Positions 1 to 8,537 of a DNA stretch of 64,000 nucleotides are shown piece by piece. The notes below the pieces were generated by a model, which worked only from the letters and a program-made list of their open reading frames with translations, made no database searches and was not told the DNA's origin. The first letter of the stretch is position 1, and each line of letters opens with the position of its first letter. The DNA comes from Deminuibacter soli (GTDB lineage: Bacteria > Bacteroidota > Bacteroidia > Chitinophagales > Chitinophagaceae), in assembly GCF_003412455.1 (NCBI RefSeq), contig NZ_QTJU01000003.1, positions 248,001-312,000 of the forward strand, in the 5' to 3' direction. A program made the translations under genes and the position numbers.

Positions 1-598
1 AATAATCTGCAGAATACAACCACAACCCACCGGCTACCTGCGGGCGTATTTTATTAAGATATCCTGTGCCGGCAACTGCAGGGTCAATCGGTGCCTGTGC
101 GCCGAAATTGAGTTTGCTCGAATTTAACCGCATCTGCTGCATGCCCAGTGAAATACCACCACTGAGGTTGGTACGTGACGACAGGCCGATGTGATAGGAA
201 AAAGTACCCGAGGCAGAAAACATGTTCAGCGGACCAGTCTGGTCATTGATCACTGTTACCCCAACCCCGCCATGCGGCGGTGGTGTGGTATAATCTGTCC
301 AATAGGCTTCTCCCCTGGGATTTTCTCCGTCAGGATGTATTGTGGTGGCTGTTTCCCTGTTGTAATCGCTTTTACTGAGGGGGCCATGCATGGTAAAATA
401 AGTGGTGGTAGGTGCGCCATCCAAACCAACCCATTGCTGGCGGTGACTGGCTTTTACATCCCAGTAATTCTCGATACCGGCAACGGCGGGATTAATAATA
501 AAATTGTTGAGGATATACTGTGTATACTGCGGTTGTTGCTGGGCAGTTGCATGAAAGCTCGCTGCAACCAGGCAAATGACACTTAGCCGGAGTTTCAT
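1..598 (-). CDS. PorP/SprF-family type IX secretion membrane protein (3' part missing)
   Basis: The reverse strand from the ATG at 596-598 reads open to the window edge (about 199 residues). It begins with a signal peptide (hydrophobic stretch, cleavage after ATAQ near residue 20). The PorP/SprF start QYTQYILNNFIINPAVAG follows, then DVKASHRQQWVGLDGAPTTTYFTMHGPL, which is typical of the family. These are outer-membrane beta-barrel-like proteins linked to the type IX secretion or gliding machinery and are usually about 300-350 aa, so roughly the last third lies outside the window. Many genomes hold several paralogs, some fused to or next to PKD/OmpA proteins, so I give no gene symbol. The fold and family are clear; the exact paralog is not. 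Confidence 0.85.
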   Translation of the reverse strand, partial: MKLRLSVICLVAASFHATAQQQPQYTQYILNNFIINPAVAGIENYWDVKASHRQQWVGLDGAPTTTYFTMHGPLSKSDYNRETATTIHPDGENPRGEAYWTDYTTPPPHGGVGVTVINDQTGPLNMFSASGTFSYHIGLSSRTNLSGGISLGMQQMRLNSSKLNFGAQAPIDPAVAGTGYLNKIRPQVAGGLWLYSADY

Positions 599-807
599 AA
601 AAATATTGGGTTTGGGGTTTTATGACGGCAGCCGCGCTACTTAAGTAACTTAGCTCCTACAATTTAAATATAAAGATAGTTGTAACACCGAATTTTTCGG
701 AAATTTTCTAAGAAATCTTAATAATTAACTCCCACAAACGCCATATATACACATCATTTTACATACCGCTTTGGCATGTAAACGTGTTATGAACAGAATA
801 AACACCA

Positions 808-1446
808 TTAACCCATTAATACCTGCCCTGCATTGGGGCCTTCGCAAAACAGCAGATCCAGGATACTCAGGTTGTGCTGAAAGCCAATCCGGTCTTCAAA
901 CAGCTGGTAATAGTGGGGCGTAGTATAATCGCCCTGGTTCTTTGGCAGCCAGTGATTGCGGTAATCTGCCACTCCTTCGCGTGTAGTCTGCAATTCAAAC
1001 TGTGTTGTTTCGCTTATGCCGGCCGTTACCTTCAGAACTTTTTGCAGCCATTGTAGAATGTCGCGGTTAAGGTCAATCAGGTGTGTATGCCGGCGTGTAA
1101 ACAGCAGTGCTTCCAGGTAGCCTGCATAGTATTCAAAAAAGGGCGCCTTGCCATAACACGAGGTAACGGTGCGCCAATGCTGTAACTGCCAGTTACCCGT
1201 ATCGCTGATGCGTACCTCCCTGAAAAGTGTTTTCTGATCGCGCCCATTCACCACCGGAACACTCAGGTTAACCACGCCATTGCTCCCGGCAATTACACAC
1301 CGGTTGCGAAAACTGCTTTTCGGGTAGTTTTCATATTGCTCTATTTCGATATGTGAAAAACGAAACAAAGCACTGCACCAGGCAATGCAGGGAAAAAACT
1401 GGTAATCAGTCAATAAGGTGTGGTTAAGATGGCTTTTTGTTTCCAT
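808..1446 (-). CDS. WbqC-family protein
   Basis: A 212-aa protein starting at an ATG at 1446. It shows WbqC-family features: an N-terminal LTDYQFFPCIAWCSALF segment (usually yPSYFPSIeyfs), a middle VNLSVPVVNG block, and a C-terminal FEDRIGFQHNLSILDLLFCEGPNA block. WbqC proteins are found in O-antigen and other clusters across Bacteroidota. Their biochemical role is not settled; an involvement in sugar or lipid modification is assumed. It stands alone here, with a 360-bp spacer upstream and an opposite-strand neighbour. Family assignment is firm, function is unknown. Confidence 0.8.
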   Translation of the reverse strand: METKSHLNHTLLTDYQFFPCIAWCSALFRFSHIEIEQYENYPKSSFRNRCVIAGSNGVVNLSVPVVNGRDQKTLFREVRISDTGNWQLQHWRTVTSCYGKAPFFEYYAGYLEALLFTRRHTHLIDLNRDILQWLQKVLKVTAGISETTQFELQTTREGVADYRNHWLPKNQGDYTTPHYYQLFEDRIGFQHNLSILDLLFCEGPNAGQVLMG

Positions 1447-1826
1447 GGTTGTATGGTTGTAAACAATGCATAAAAGAGCGGCTTTTGCTGCGTTTTATCT
1501 TCTTGCTAAATATGCATCAATGTTCACAATTATTTATTTATCAATTAGATAATACATTTTTCAACATGCTAAATAAGTTGGGCTAATAGAAATGCTTGCC
1601 CAGGTATTCGATTTCTAAAATACTTAGCAGCATTTCCGCGTCAACAGCAACAGCTTTTTCAAAAAAAAATGCAATACTACTGAAATCCCCTGACTACCGT
1701 TCTACCCCTCCCCACTTCAACGCGAACCATTCCCAAACTACATATGCGCTAAACGTCAAACTTTAAACGTTAAACCTTCAAACTCCTTCACCGCGATTCA
1801 TCATTCTCATTTATTTTGCGCCGTAA
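1447..1826. other. Intergenic region with A/T-rich low-complexity words
   Basis: No convincing gene in this 380-bp divergent spacer. At 1742-1790 it carries the low-complexity word type AAACTTTAAACGTTAAACC, which recurs in other spacers (near 3415-3455, 37424, 40705, 51560). A TTATTTTG box (1811-1818) just upstream of the next gene is one mismatch from the Bacteroidota -7 element TAnnTTTG. Confidence 0.5.
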
Positions 1827-2285
1827 ATGGCAGGAATGAAAAAAATGATGATCGCCCTTACCCTTGTTGCAGCCCTCTGCTGGTCGTGCAAAAAGCCACA
1901 GGGATTTGAATACCGCGATACCAAAAACTTCAGGATAGACAAACTGGGATTTGACCGTTCGAGCCTAATGATGGATCTTGTTTATTTTAACCCCAACAGT
2001 TTTGGTGTTAACCTGAAACACATTGATTGTGACATTTACGTAAACCATGTATACCTCGGCAAATACGCGCTTGATACCGTAATGCATATTGACAGGCAGT
2101 CAGAATTTGTATTGCCTTCTAAAATGGAAGTGGATATGAAAAATGTATTCAAAAATGCCCTCAACGTATTGCTGAACCCCGAAGTGCTGGTAGAAGTGAA
2201 GGGCAGTACACGCCTGGGTAAAGCCGGCATTTTTATCAATGTTCCTTTTGACTATTCGGGTAAACAGAAAGTAGCCTTCTTCTAA
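1827..2285 (+). CDS. LEA type 2 (LEA14-like) lipoprotein
   Basis: A 152-aa protein. The N-terminus has a lipoprotein signal (hydrophobic MMIALTLVAALCW, then SC at residues 20-21 followed by KK). The rest resembles the WHy/LEA14 beta-sandwich: FRIDKLGFDRSSLMMDLVYFNPNSFGVNLKHIDCDIYVNHVYLGKY, with the NPN(S/P)F signature of the family. The role of bacterial LEA2 proteins is not well known; protection against desiccation or an envelope role is assumed. ATG at 1827 or at 1836 (three residues in) are both possible starts. A strong terminator follows directly. Confidence 0.75.
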   Translation: MAGMKKMMIALTLVAALCWSCKKPQGFEYRDTKNFRIDKLGFDRSSLMMDLVYFNPNSFGVNLKHIDCDIYVNHVYLGKYALDTVMHIDRQSEFVLPSKMEVDMKNVFKNALNVLLNPEVLVEVKGSTRLGKAGIFINVPFDYSGKQKVAFF

Positions 2286-2287
2286 AT

Positions 2288-2314
2288 AAAAAAGCCGCAG
2301 CAAGCGGCTTTTTT
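2288..2314 (+). terminator. Rho-independent terminator (bidirectional)
   Basis: Perfect hairpin AAAAAGCCGC / GCGGCTTTTT with a 5-base loop and flanking A and T tracts. It sits between the convergent LEA gene and the HMA-protein gene and can serve both strands. Confidence 0.9.
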
Positions 2315-2337
2315 ATTCCTGATAACCGGATCTTTAT

Positions 2338-2739
2338 TTACATCGGTGGCATATTGCAGGGCTTGCCCTTTTGCGGCCCGCCACCTTCTTCGGGGCGTTT
2401 GCAAACAGGAGGTAAAGCTTTATAGGCATCTTCGGTGGCCCTGGCAGTATCAGCATCAAAACCTGCGTTATTGATAGCGGTTTTAATATAATCAAGCGTA
2501 ATGCGTGTAGGAATATATTGTATGCGCAAAGTAGCTGCAGGCATGCTGATAACCCACCGCATAATACCCGCATCATCATTCGGCCCTTTTTCGCGGGATA
2601 AATAACTCTCTAACCGGTTTTTACATTCCCAGCATTTCAGCTGCGGAATTTTAATGGTTGCCCATTCTGCCTTTTTTTCCTGGGCATCTGCCAGGCGGCA
2701 TGCCAGCATTAAAACAACGAGGAACAGGAGTTTTTTCAT
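2338..2739 (-). CDS. Secreted heavy-metal-associated (HMA-like) domain protein
   Basis: A 133-aa protein. I start it at the ATG at 2737-2739, which gives a clean signal peptide (MKKLLFLVVLMLACRLADA), rather than at an in-frame upstream codon inside pyrE. A single HMA-like region follows with CWEC at residues 36-39 (CxxC metal site) and the usual beta-alpha-beta-beta-alpha-beta spacing to about residue 105. The tail is Gly/Pro-rich and ends KGKPCNMPPM. A periplasmic metal-binding role is likely from the signal peptide and CxxC, but the loop lacks the classical GMTCxxC form. It begins 26 bp after pyrE and is probably co-transcribed with it. Confidence 0.65.
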   Translation of the reverse strand: MKKLLFLVVLMLACRLADAQEKKAEWATIKIPQLKCWECKNRLESYLSREKGPNDDAGIMRWVISMPAATLRIQYIPTRITLDYIKTAINNAGFDADTARATEDAYKALPPVCKRPEEGGGPQKGKPCNMPPM

Positions 2740-2765
2740 ATTTCTACCTTGGTTTATAGTTCTTC

Positions 2766-3398
2766 CTATTTGCCCGTCCATGCAGCCGGATCTTTGCGCC
2801 ATTCCAGCAGCAGGCTTTCCTTATCCGGGGCAATCATTTGTTTTTCCAGTGCCAGCTGAATCAGCGTTTCGTAATTGGTGAGCGAGCGGTAAGGAACCCC
2901 TGCTTTGGTAAATGCTTCCTCAGCAATACCAAAACCATAATTAAAAATAGACACCATACCCACTACTTCCACGCCTGCATTGCGCAATACATCTACTACC
3001 TGCAAACTGCTTTTGCCGGTTGAAATGAGGTCTTCTATAACAACGGTTTTCTGGCCTTTTTCGTACACGCCTTCAATCTGGTTGCCGAGACCGTGTTCTT
3101 TGGGTTTCGGGCGAACATAGATATAGGGCAGTTTCAGCTGGTCGGCTGCCATGGCACCCCAGGGAATGCCTGCAGTAGCCACACCTGCCAGCAGTTCGGC
3201 TTCTGCAAAATGCTCGAACAGCACATTGCACATTTCACTTTTGATAAAGTCACGAACAAACGGGAAAGACAATACTTTGCGGTTATCGCAATAAATAGGG
3301 CTCTTCCATCCGCTGGCCCAGGTAAATGGTTCGGCAGGACTGAGCTTTACTGCATTCACCTGCAACAATTTTTCTGCAACTGCTTTTTCATTTGTCAT
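2766..3398 (-). CDS. pyrE: Orotate phosphoribosyltransferase
   Basis: A 210-aa cytosolic enzyme that makes orotidine monophosphate from orotate and PRPP in de novo pyrimidine synthesis. The PRPP-binding loop VVIEDLISTGKSS lies at residues 119-131. The flexible-loop region RPKPKEHGLGNQIEG and the N-terminal FTWASGWKSPIYCDNR substrate motif are intact. Length and start (ATG) are normal. An HMA-type protein gene follows 26 bp downstream. The other pyrimidine genes of this window (pyrR, pyrB) lie 4-6 kb away in the same orientation but in a different unit. Confidence 0.95.
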   Translation of the reverse strand: MTNEKAVAEKLLQVNAVKLSPAEPFTWASGWKSPIYCDNRKVLSFPFVRDFIKSEMCNVLFEHFAEAELLAGVATAGIPWGAMAADQLKLPYIYVRPKPKEHGLGNQIEGVYEKGQKTVVIEDLISTGKSSLQVVDVLRNAGVEVVGMVSIFNYGFGIAEEAFTKAGVPYRSLTNYETLIQLALEKQMIAPDKESLLLEWRKDPAAWTGK

Positions 3399-3530
3399 GC
3401 GGCGAAGTTAGTTTACAGAGTTTAAAGTTTCATGTTGAATGTTTAAAGTTTGATAACAAGGGCTCCCGGCGGGTTGATGTTTCAGATTCCAGGCGCTTCA
3501 TTGTACATTGCAGCCTTATAAAATAAAGCA

Positions 3531-3941
3531 ATGCAAAAGGAAATAACAGCAGCAGGCGGATTGGTATTTAATGATGCCAATGAATTACTGGTCATTTACC
3601 GTCGTGGTAAATGGGACCTGCCCAAGGGAAAACTGGATGAGGGCGAAACCATTGAAGCATGTGCTGTTCGCGAAGTGGAAGAAGAAACCGGTTTAACACA
3701 ACTGGTGCTGGGCGAAAAAATAGGTGTTACACACCACGCGTATGTACAGGATGGAGACAATATTTTAAAAGCATCGCACTGGTACAGGATGCAGGCGCCC
3801 GGTGCACAAAAACTGGTGCCGCAAACCGAAGAAGACATAGAAAAAATTCAGTGGATAAACGCCACAGCTTTGCCTGAACTGTTAAAAAACAGTTATAGTA
3901 ATATTGTGGAAATAGTGCACAAAAGCGGTTTTTTACGCTAA
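3531..3941 (+). CDS. Nudix hydrolase
   Basis: A 136-aa single-domain Nudix protein. Residues 33-55 match the Nudix box GX5EX7REVXEEXGL exactly, including the REVEEE metal-binding helix. Nudix enzymes hydrolyse nucleoside diphosphates linked to another group; the sequence does not show the substrate. The early RRGKWDLPKGKLDEGE stretch resembles the general MutT/diadenosine-polyphosphate branch. It is flanked by pyrE on the opposite strand and the trehalose gene downstream (180-bp spacer), so the context is not informative. Confidence 0.85.
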   Translation: MQKEITAAGGLVFNDANELLVIYRRGKWDLPKGKLDEGETIEACAVREVEEETGLTQLVLGEKIGVTHHAYVQDGDNILKASHWYRMQAPGAQKLVPQTEEDIEKIQWINATALPELLKNSYSNIVEIVHKSGFLR

Positions 3942-4121
3942 AGGCTTCAATTTCAATTAGCAAGTATAGTTAATTGATTATCACTTCGTAATTAGGGGAA
4001 TTTTATAAAATGGCATGCCCTAAAAACAATAATGGAATCATATTTGTTCCCTAGTAGAACCTCTTCTGCAATCATCCCTGTTAGATGCAGATTTCTTTTT
4101 TAAACTACGGAGCTAAACAAC

Positions 4122-6371
4122 ATGAGCAAAACCATTATTGTATCGAACAGGTTACCTGTAAAAATTACGGAGCAGGACGGACAACTGAGTTTCAAAACAA
4201 GTGAGGGAGGCCTTGCAACAGGCCTGGGATCGGTGTTTCAGGCAGATGCCGAAAGTTTATGGATTGGATGGCCGGGTATGGAAGTACCCGATGAGCAGGA
4301 AAAAAATGTAACTGCACAGCTTAACGAACAGAGCCTTATTCCTGTTTACCTGTCAAAAGAAGAAATAACCCAGTATTATGAAGGGTTTTCGAATGAAGTA
4401 CTGTGGCCGGTGTTTCATTACATGAGTACCTATGCACGTTACGAGAATATTTACTGGGACTATTACCAGCAGGTAAATGAAAAATTTAAAAATGCACTTA
4501 TTGCCGTGGCGCAACCCGGCGATACCATCTGGATACATGATTACCAGTTGTTGTTATTACCGGGCTTAATAAGGGCTGTATTGCCTGAAGTCACTATTGG
4601 TTTCTTTCAGCACATCCCCTTCCCGTCGTACGAACTGTTCCGCCTGCTGCCCTGGCGCGCAGAACTGCTGAACGGTATGCTGGGCGCCGACCTGGTAGGT
4701 TTTCATACCTATGATGATGCACGGCATTTTTTGTCATCTGCCGCACGCATACTGCAGGTGCAAACCGCTTCCAACAATATACAATACAACGGCAGGTCAA
4801 TTGTGGTGGAATCGTTCCCCATGGGTATTGACAATGCAAAATTTGAAGCACTGATCGATAACACGCAGGTGAAGCAGAACATCCTCAACCTGCGCGAAAC
4901 ATTCGGCAACGTGCACATTATTCTTTCCATTGACCGGCTGGATTACAGCAAGGGCATCCTGCAGCGTTTGCAGGCATTTGACCTGTTTATGCAGGATCAC
5001 CCGGAGTACAAGGAAAAAGTATCGCTGTACATGATTGTGGTGCCCTCGCGCGATACCGTAACACAGTACCGTGAACTGCGCGATGAAATTGATAAGCTGG
5101 CCGGTAATATCAACGCCAGGTACCGTACCAACAACTGGTCGCCGGTGAATTATTTTTACCGCTCCTTCCCCATCGAAAACCTGTCTGCCCTGTTCCAGTT
5201 TGCCGATGTATGCCTGGTTACCCCTATGCGCGATGGCATGAACCTGGTATGCAAGGAGTATGTGGCCAGCCGCAAAAACAATGACGGCGTGCTGATTTTA
5301 AGTGAAATGGCCGGCGCTTCCAAAGAGTTGACCGACGCACTTATTGTAAACCCGAACAACGTATTACAGATGAGCCAGGCAATTGTAGCCGCGCTCAATA
5401 TGCCGCTCGAAGAGCAAACGCGCCGCATGAAACAGATGCGCGAACTGGTAAGTAAATACAATGTAATGCACTGGGTAAGGGTGTTTATAGAACGCCTGGG
5501 CGAAGTAAAACGCATGCAGCAATCACTGCTTACCAAATACATTAGCCAGCGCACCCAGCAGTACATGAAAAACAAATACAACCGTGCAGACAAGCGGCTG
5601 TTTTTGCTGGACTATGACGGAACACTGGTGGGTTTTAACAACAATATAGACCAGGCAAAACCTGATAAGGAACTGTATCACCTGCTCGAAGAACTGGCCA
5701 GTGATGAAAAGAACAAGGTGGTGATCATCAGCGGCCGCAAACATGTTACGCTGGAAGAATGGTTTGGTCATTTAAAAATTGACCTGGTGGGTGAACATGG
5801 CGTATGGCATAAAGTGGCAGGCGGCAAATGGGAAGACCTGAAGGGCCTTACCACCGAATGGAAACAACATGTGCATCCTATTTTGAATGCCTATACCGAC
5901 CGCACGCCCGGCTCGTTTATCGAAGAAAAAACCTATTCGCTGGTATGGCATTACCGCAAGGCCGAACGTGGCCTGGGCGATTTGCGCGCCAGTGAAATGA
6001 TGAATAACCTGCGGTATATGATGGGCGACTGGGGCCTGCAGCTGCTGCCCGGCAACAAGGTGGTGGAAATAAAGAACATGGAAGTAAACAAGGGCAAGGC
6101 AGCACAGGTTTACCTGCACCGGTACAAGTTCGACTTTATTATGGCCATTGGTGATGATATTACCGATGAAGACATGTTCAAGGCTTTGAAAGATGAAGCG
6201 ATTACCATTAAAGTCAACAGCAATCTTTCTTCTGCCAAATATTACCTGCGCGACTACAAGGAAGTGCGCAATTTCCTGAAGCTGCTGAGCTCAAAAATGT
6301 TTATCACCAAGGTACTCGACCGTGTCATGAACTGGATACCGAAGAGCTCGTTTGCACGAAGAGGGAGGTAA
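4122..6371 (+). CDS. Bifunctional trehalose-6-phosphate synthase/phosphatase (OtsA-OtsB fusion)
   Basis: A 749-aa two-domain protein. Residues 1 to about 470 are a GT20 trehalose-6-phosphate synthase: IVSNRLPV, WIHDYQLLLLPGLIR, GFFQHIPFPSYELFRLLPWR and SIDRLDYSKGI are all present. Residues from about 490 are a HAD-type trehalose-6-phosphate phosphatase, with nucleophile motif DYDGT near 496 and GDDITDEDMF near 677. Together they would convert UDP-glucose and glucose-6-phosphate to trehalose in the cytosol, a compatible solute. Fused enzymes of this layout are common in Bacteroidota. Start ATG at 4122. Repeat DNA rather than a clean terminator follows. Confidence 0.93.
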   Translation: MSKTIIVSNRLPVKITEQDGQLSFKTSEGGLATGLGSVFQADAESLWIGWPGMEVPDEQEKNVTAQLNEQSLIPVYLSKEEITQYYEGFSNEVLWPVFHYMSTYARYENIYWDYYQQVNEKFKNALIAVAQPGDTIWIHDYQLLLLPGLIRAVLPEVTIGFFQHIPFPSYELFRLLPWRAELLNGMLGADLVGFHTYDDARHFLSSAARILQVQTASNNIQYNGRSIVVESFPMGIDNAKFEALIDNTQVKQNILNLRETFGNVHIILSIDRLDYSKGILQRLQAFDLFMQDHPEYKEKVSLYMIVVPSRDTVTQYRELRDEIDKLAGNINARYRTNNWSPVNYFYRSFPIENLSALFQFADVCLVTPMRDGMNLVCKEYVASRKNNDGVLILSEMAGASKELTDALIVNPNNVLQMSQAIVAALNMPLEEQTRRMKQMRELVSKYNVMHWVRVFIERLGEVKRMQQSLLTKYISQRTQQYMKNKYNRADKRLFLLDYDGTLVGFNNNIDQAKPDKELYHLLEELASDEKNKVVIISGRKHVTLEEWFGHLKIDLVGEHGVWHKVAGGKWEDLKGLTTEWKQHVHPILNAYTDRTPGSFIEEKTYSLVWHYRKAERGLGDLRASEMMNNLRYMMGDWGLQLLPGNKVVEIKNMEVNKGKAAQVYLHRYKFDFIMAIGDDITDEDMFKALKDEAITIKVNSNLSSAKYYLRDYKEVRNFLKLLSSKMFITKVLDRVMNWIPKSSFARRGR

Positions 6372-6412
6372 AAACAATTTGAAAATTTGAAGATTTGAAA
6401 GTGCACCTGCTC

Positions 6413-6448
6413 CCATGCCCGTGGCTGTGAGGATACAGCCGCGGGCGA
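6413..6448. repeat. Family D GGCTGTG/CACAGCC-type hairpin repeat
   Basis: A CCCGTGGCTGTGAGGATACAGCCGCGGG-like inverted repeat. It is an imperfect relative of the hairpin found three times in the 158-bp array at 16951-17383 and once at 30861-30891. Confidence 0.6.
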
Positions 6449-6460
6449 TATGAAGGAACG

Positions 6461-6550
6461 GCTCGCTAAGATAGTCTTGACTGTCGATGTCTCGATTCTC
6501 GAAGTTGGTACCCGCTAAATCACTCACGACTGACCACTCACCACTCACGC
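6461..6550 (+). repeat. Dispersed intergenic repeat family A, copy 1
   Basis: Contains GCTAAGATAGTCTTGACTGTCGA, then TGTCTCGATTCTCGA, then GGTACCCGCTAAATCACTCACGACTGAC. The same string of words recurs at eight other intergenic places. It ends in short CACTCAC repeats next to the terminator. Confidence 0.8.
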
Positions 6551-6590
6551 AAATAAAAAAGGCGCCTTTGCAAGGCACCTTTTTTATTTG
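6551..6590 (-). terminator. Terminator of the pyrR-pyrB-coaD-thioesterase run
   Basis: AAAAAAGGCGCCTT / AAGGCACCTTTTTT hairpin with one mismatch. It overlaps the last codons of the thioesterase gene, and the T-tract reads on the reverse strand. Confidence 0.75.
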
Positions 6591-7021
6591 CTATCCGGCT
6601 TTTTCAGAACCGCCACTGTGAGGCGGCTGATGCAGACAAGCCTGTTGTGTTCGTCGTGTATTTGAATGTCCCACACATGCGTGCTGCCGCCGATGTGCAG
6701 GGGTTTGCAGGTGGCAGTGACTTCGCCGCTGCGCACACCGCGGATGTGATTGGCATTAATCTCCAGGCCAACACAGTTGAATTTATCCTGGTTTACCACG
6801 CAGGCAGAAGCTACACTGCCCACTGTTTCGGCAAGAGCTACAGAAGCGCCGCCATGCAGCAGCCCCATGGGTTGGTGTGTGCGGTGATCAACAGGCATGG
6901 TTGCTTTAATATAATCAGGCCCTACTTCAACAAACTGCATACCCAGGTGATCGCCCATGGTGTTTTTGCCAAGGGGCTGCAGGTCTGCCGCGGTTAAACC
7001 GGGTTTGTACCACAGTGCCAT
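6584..7021 (-). CDS. Hotdog-fold thioesterase (PaaI/MenI-like)
   Basis: A 145-aa single hotdog-domain protein. The motif MGLLHGGASVALAETVGSVAS (residues 51-71) is the substrate helix with the HGG turn and catalytic carboxylate typical of PaaI/1,4-dihydroxy-2-naphthoyl-CoA hydrolase-type thioesterases; GLEINANHIRGVRSGEVTA follows. It hydrolyses an acyl- or aryl-CoA. MenI-like activity is a reasonable guess, but other acyl-CoAs are equally possible. It starts on the last base of coaD (1-bp overlap), so the two are translationally linked. It is the last gene of the leftward run. Confidence 0.8.
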   Translation of the reverse strand: MALWYKPGLTAADLQPLGKNTMGDHLGMQFVEVGPDYIKATMPVDHRTHQPMGLLHGGASVALAETVGSVASACVVNQDKFNCVGLEINANHIRGVRSGEVTATCKPLHIGGSTHVWDIQIHDEHNRLVCISRLTVAVLKKPDSK

Positions 7022-7509
7022 TAGTACCTGCTGTTTTTTTCCAGTGAACGTTGTACCGGTTCTGGTAAAAACTGCCTGGCATCACCACCATTGCGGATAA
7101 CATCACGTACCAGTGTGGAGGCAACAGATGTATATTGCGGTAAACAAGTTAAAAAGATGGTCTCAATCTGGGGGTCGAGTGTACGGTTCATGTCGGCGAT
7201 TACTTTTTCGTATTCAAAATCGCTTACGTAACGGATACCGCGCAGTATATGGGTAGCGCCGATTTTGCGGCAGCAATCCACCGTTAAACCTTCGTATATG
7301 AGTACTTCTACTTTGGGTTCTTCGTGAAAAATTTCCTTTATCCATGCCACACGCTGTTCTTCGCTGTACATGGGCTGTTTGTTTACGTTGGTGCCAATGC
7401 CGATGTACAATTTGTCGAACAGGCTCAGCGAGCGTTTAACGATATCCACATGCCCGAGTGTTACGGGATCGAAGGTACCGGGAAACAGGGCAATGCGTTG
7501 TGTTGTCAT
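7021..7509 (-). CDS. coaD: Phosphopantetheine adenylyltransferase
   Basis: A 162-aa enzyme of coenzyme A synthesis (4'-phosphopantetheine + ATP to dephospho-CoA). Nucleotidyltransferase motif GTFDPVTLGHVDIV (residues 10-23, T/HxGH form), RGIRYVSDFEYE near 89 and the ISSTxVR-like SVASTLVRDVI near 127 are all present. Length is normal. It lies 26 bp downstream of pyrB and overlaps the thioesterase gene by one base. The partner gene coaE is in this window at 20.3 kb. Confidence 0.95.
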   Translation of the reverse strand: MTTQRIALFPGTFDPVTLGHVDIVKRSLSLFDKLYIGIGTNVNKQPMYSEEQRVAWIKEIFHEEPKVEVLIYEGLTVDCCRKIGATHILRGIRYVSDFEYEKVIADMNRTLDPQIETIFLTCLPQYTSVASTLVRDVIRNGGDARQFLPEPVQRSLEKNSRY

Positions 7510-7535
7510 ATCTGAAGGTTTACGAAGAAACGTGC

Positions 7536-8462
7536 TTAGTTTTCCCGGTTGGCCAGCAGGTACAATGCAGCCATACGAACAGCCACACCGTTTTCTACCT
7601 GGTTCAGGATAATGGATGAAGGCCCGTCTGCCACATCAGAATCCAGCTCAACACCGCGGTTAATAGGGCCAGGGTGCATGATCACGATTTCCTTGTTCAG
7701 GCTTTCGAGCATGCGGCGGTTAATGCCATAAGCCAGGCTGTATTCGCGCAGTGAGGAAAACAGCGGCTGGCTCTGCCTTTCCAGCTGAATACGCAGTACA
7801 TTCGCTACATCGCACCATTGCAGTGCTTTTTTCACATTGTATTCAACACGCACATCAAGTGCATCCGTAAGGTATTTGGGAATCAATGTTGGCGGACCGG
7901 CAACCGTTACTTCCACGCCCATTTTGGTGAGCAGGTAAATATTGCTGAGCGCTACACGGCTATGCATGATATCGCCGATGATGGCCACTTTCAAACCTTC
8001 CAGTCTGCCTGTTTTTTCTTTCATTGAAAACGCGTCGAGCAAAGCCTGGGTAGGATGTTCGTTGATACCATCACCTGCATTTACAATCGCCGCTGGAATG
8101 TGTTTGGCCAGGAAGTGCGGGGCGCCGCTGGCGCTGTGACGCATAACCACCATATCCACTTTCATGCTCAGGATATTATTTACGGTATCAAGCAGGGTTT
8201 CTCCCTTGGCCACCGATGAAGCACTGGCAGTAAAATTCAGCACATCAGCCGATAAGCGGCGTTCTGCCAGCTCAAACGACATACGTGTACGCGTTGAATT
8301 TTCGAAGAAAAGATTAACGATGGTAATATCTCTGAGTGACGGAACCTTTTTAACCGGCCGCTGCAATACGTCTTTAAAATCCTGTGCAGTCGAAAGAATG
8401 AGGCTGATATCCTCCCGGGTAAGATTTTTAATGCCTAGCAGATGTTGCGTAGATAGTTTCAT
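7536..8462 (-). CDS. pyrB: Aspartate carbamoyltransferase catalytic subunit
   Basis: A 308-aa transcarbamoylase. The carbamoyl-phosphate motif FFENSTRTRMSFE (residues 53-65), HPTQALLDAF and the aspartate-site HPGPINRGVE are present. It catalyses the committed step of pyrimidine synthesis. No pyrI regulatory subunit is next to it, as is usual for PyrR-type systems. It sits 75 bp after pyrR. A promoter-like pair (TTG and TAATTTTG) lies in that gap, so it may be transcribed both with pyrR and alone. Confidence 0.96.
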   Translation of the reverse strand: MKLSTQHLLGIKNLTREDISLILSTAQDFKDVLQRPVKKVPSLRDITIVNLFFENSTRTRMSFELAERRLSADVLNFTASASSVAKGETLLDTVNNILSMKVDMVVMRHSASGAPHFLAKHIPAAIVNAGDGINEHPTQALLDAFSMKEKTGRLEGLKVAIIGDIMHSRVALSNIYLLTKMGVEVTVAGPPTLIPKYLTDALDVRVEYNVKKALQWCDVANVLRIQLERQSQPLFSSLREYSLAYGINRRMLESLNKEIVIMHPGPINRGVELDSDVADGPSSIILNQVENGVAVRMAALYLLANREN

Positions 8463-8469
8463 TAAAATG

Positions 8470-8501
8470 CAAAATTAGCGCAAAAAAATGATCGGAGGCA
8501 A
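8470..8501 (-). promoter_or_regulatory. Probable pyrB promoter (Bacteroidota type)
   Basis: On the reverse strand a TTG is followed by 21 bases and TAATTTTG, a perfect TAnnTTTG -7 box, 8 bases before the pyrB ATG. This fits the Bacteroidota sigma-ABfr consensus (TTTG, 19-21 bases, TAnnTTTG). Confidence 0.5.
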
Positions 8502-8537
8502 CTTTAAATGATCATATCAAGGGCGTTGCTGCAGAAA

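Noticed and set aside
191-586. 131-residue forward frame at the window start
   Set aside because: Antisense to the PorP/SprF-type gene, which is supported by a signal peptide and family motifs.
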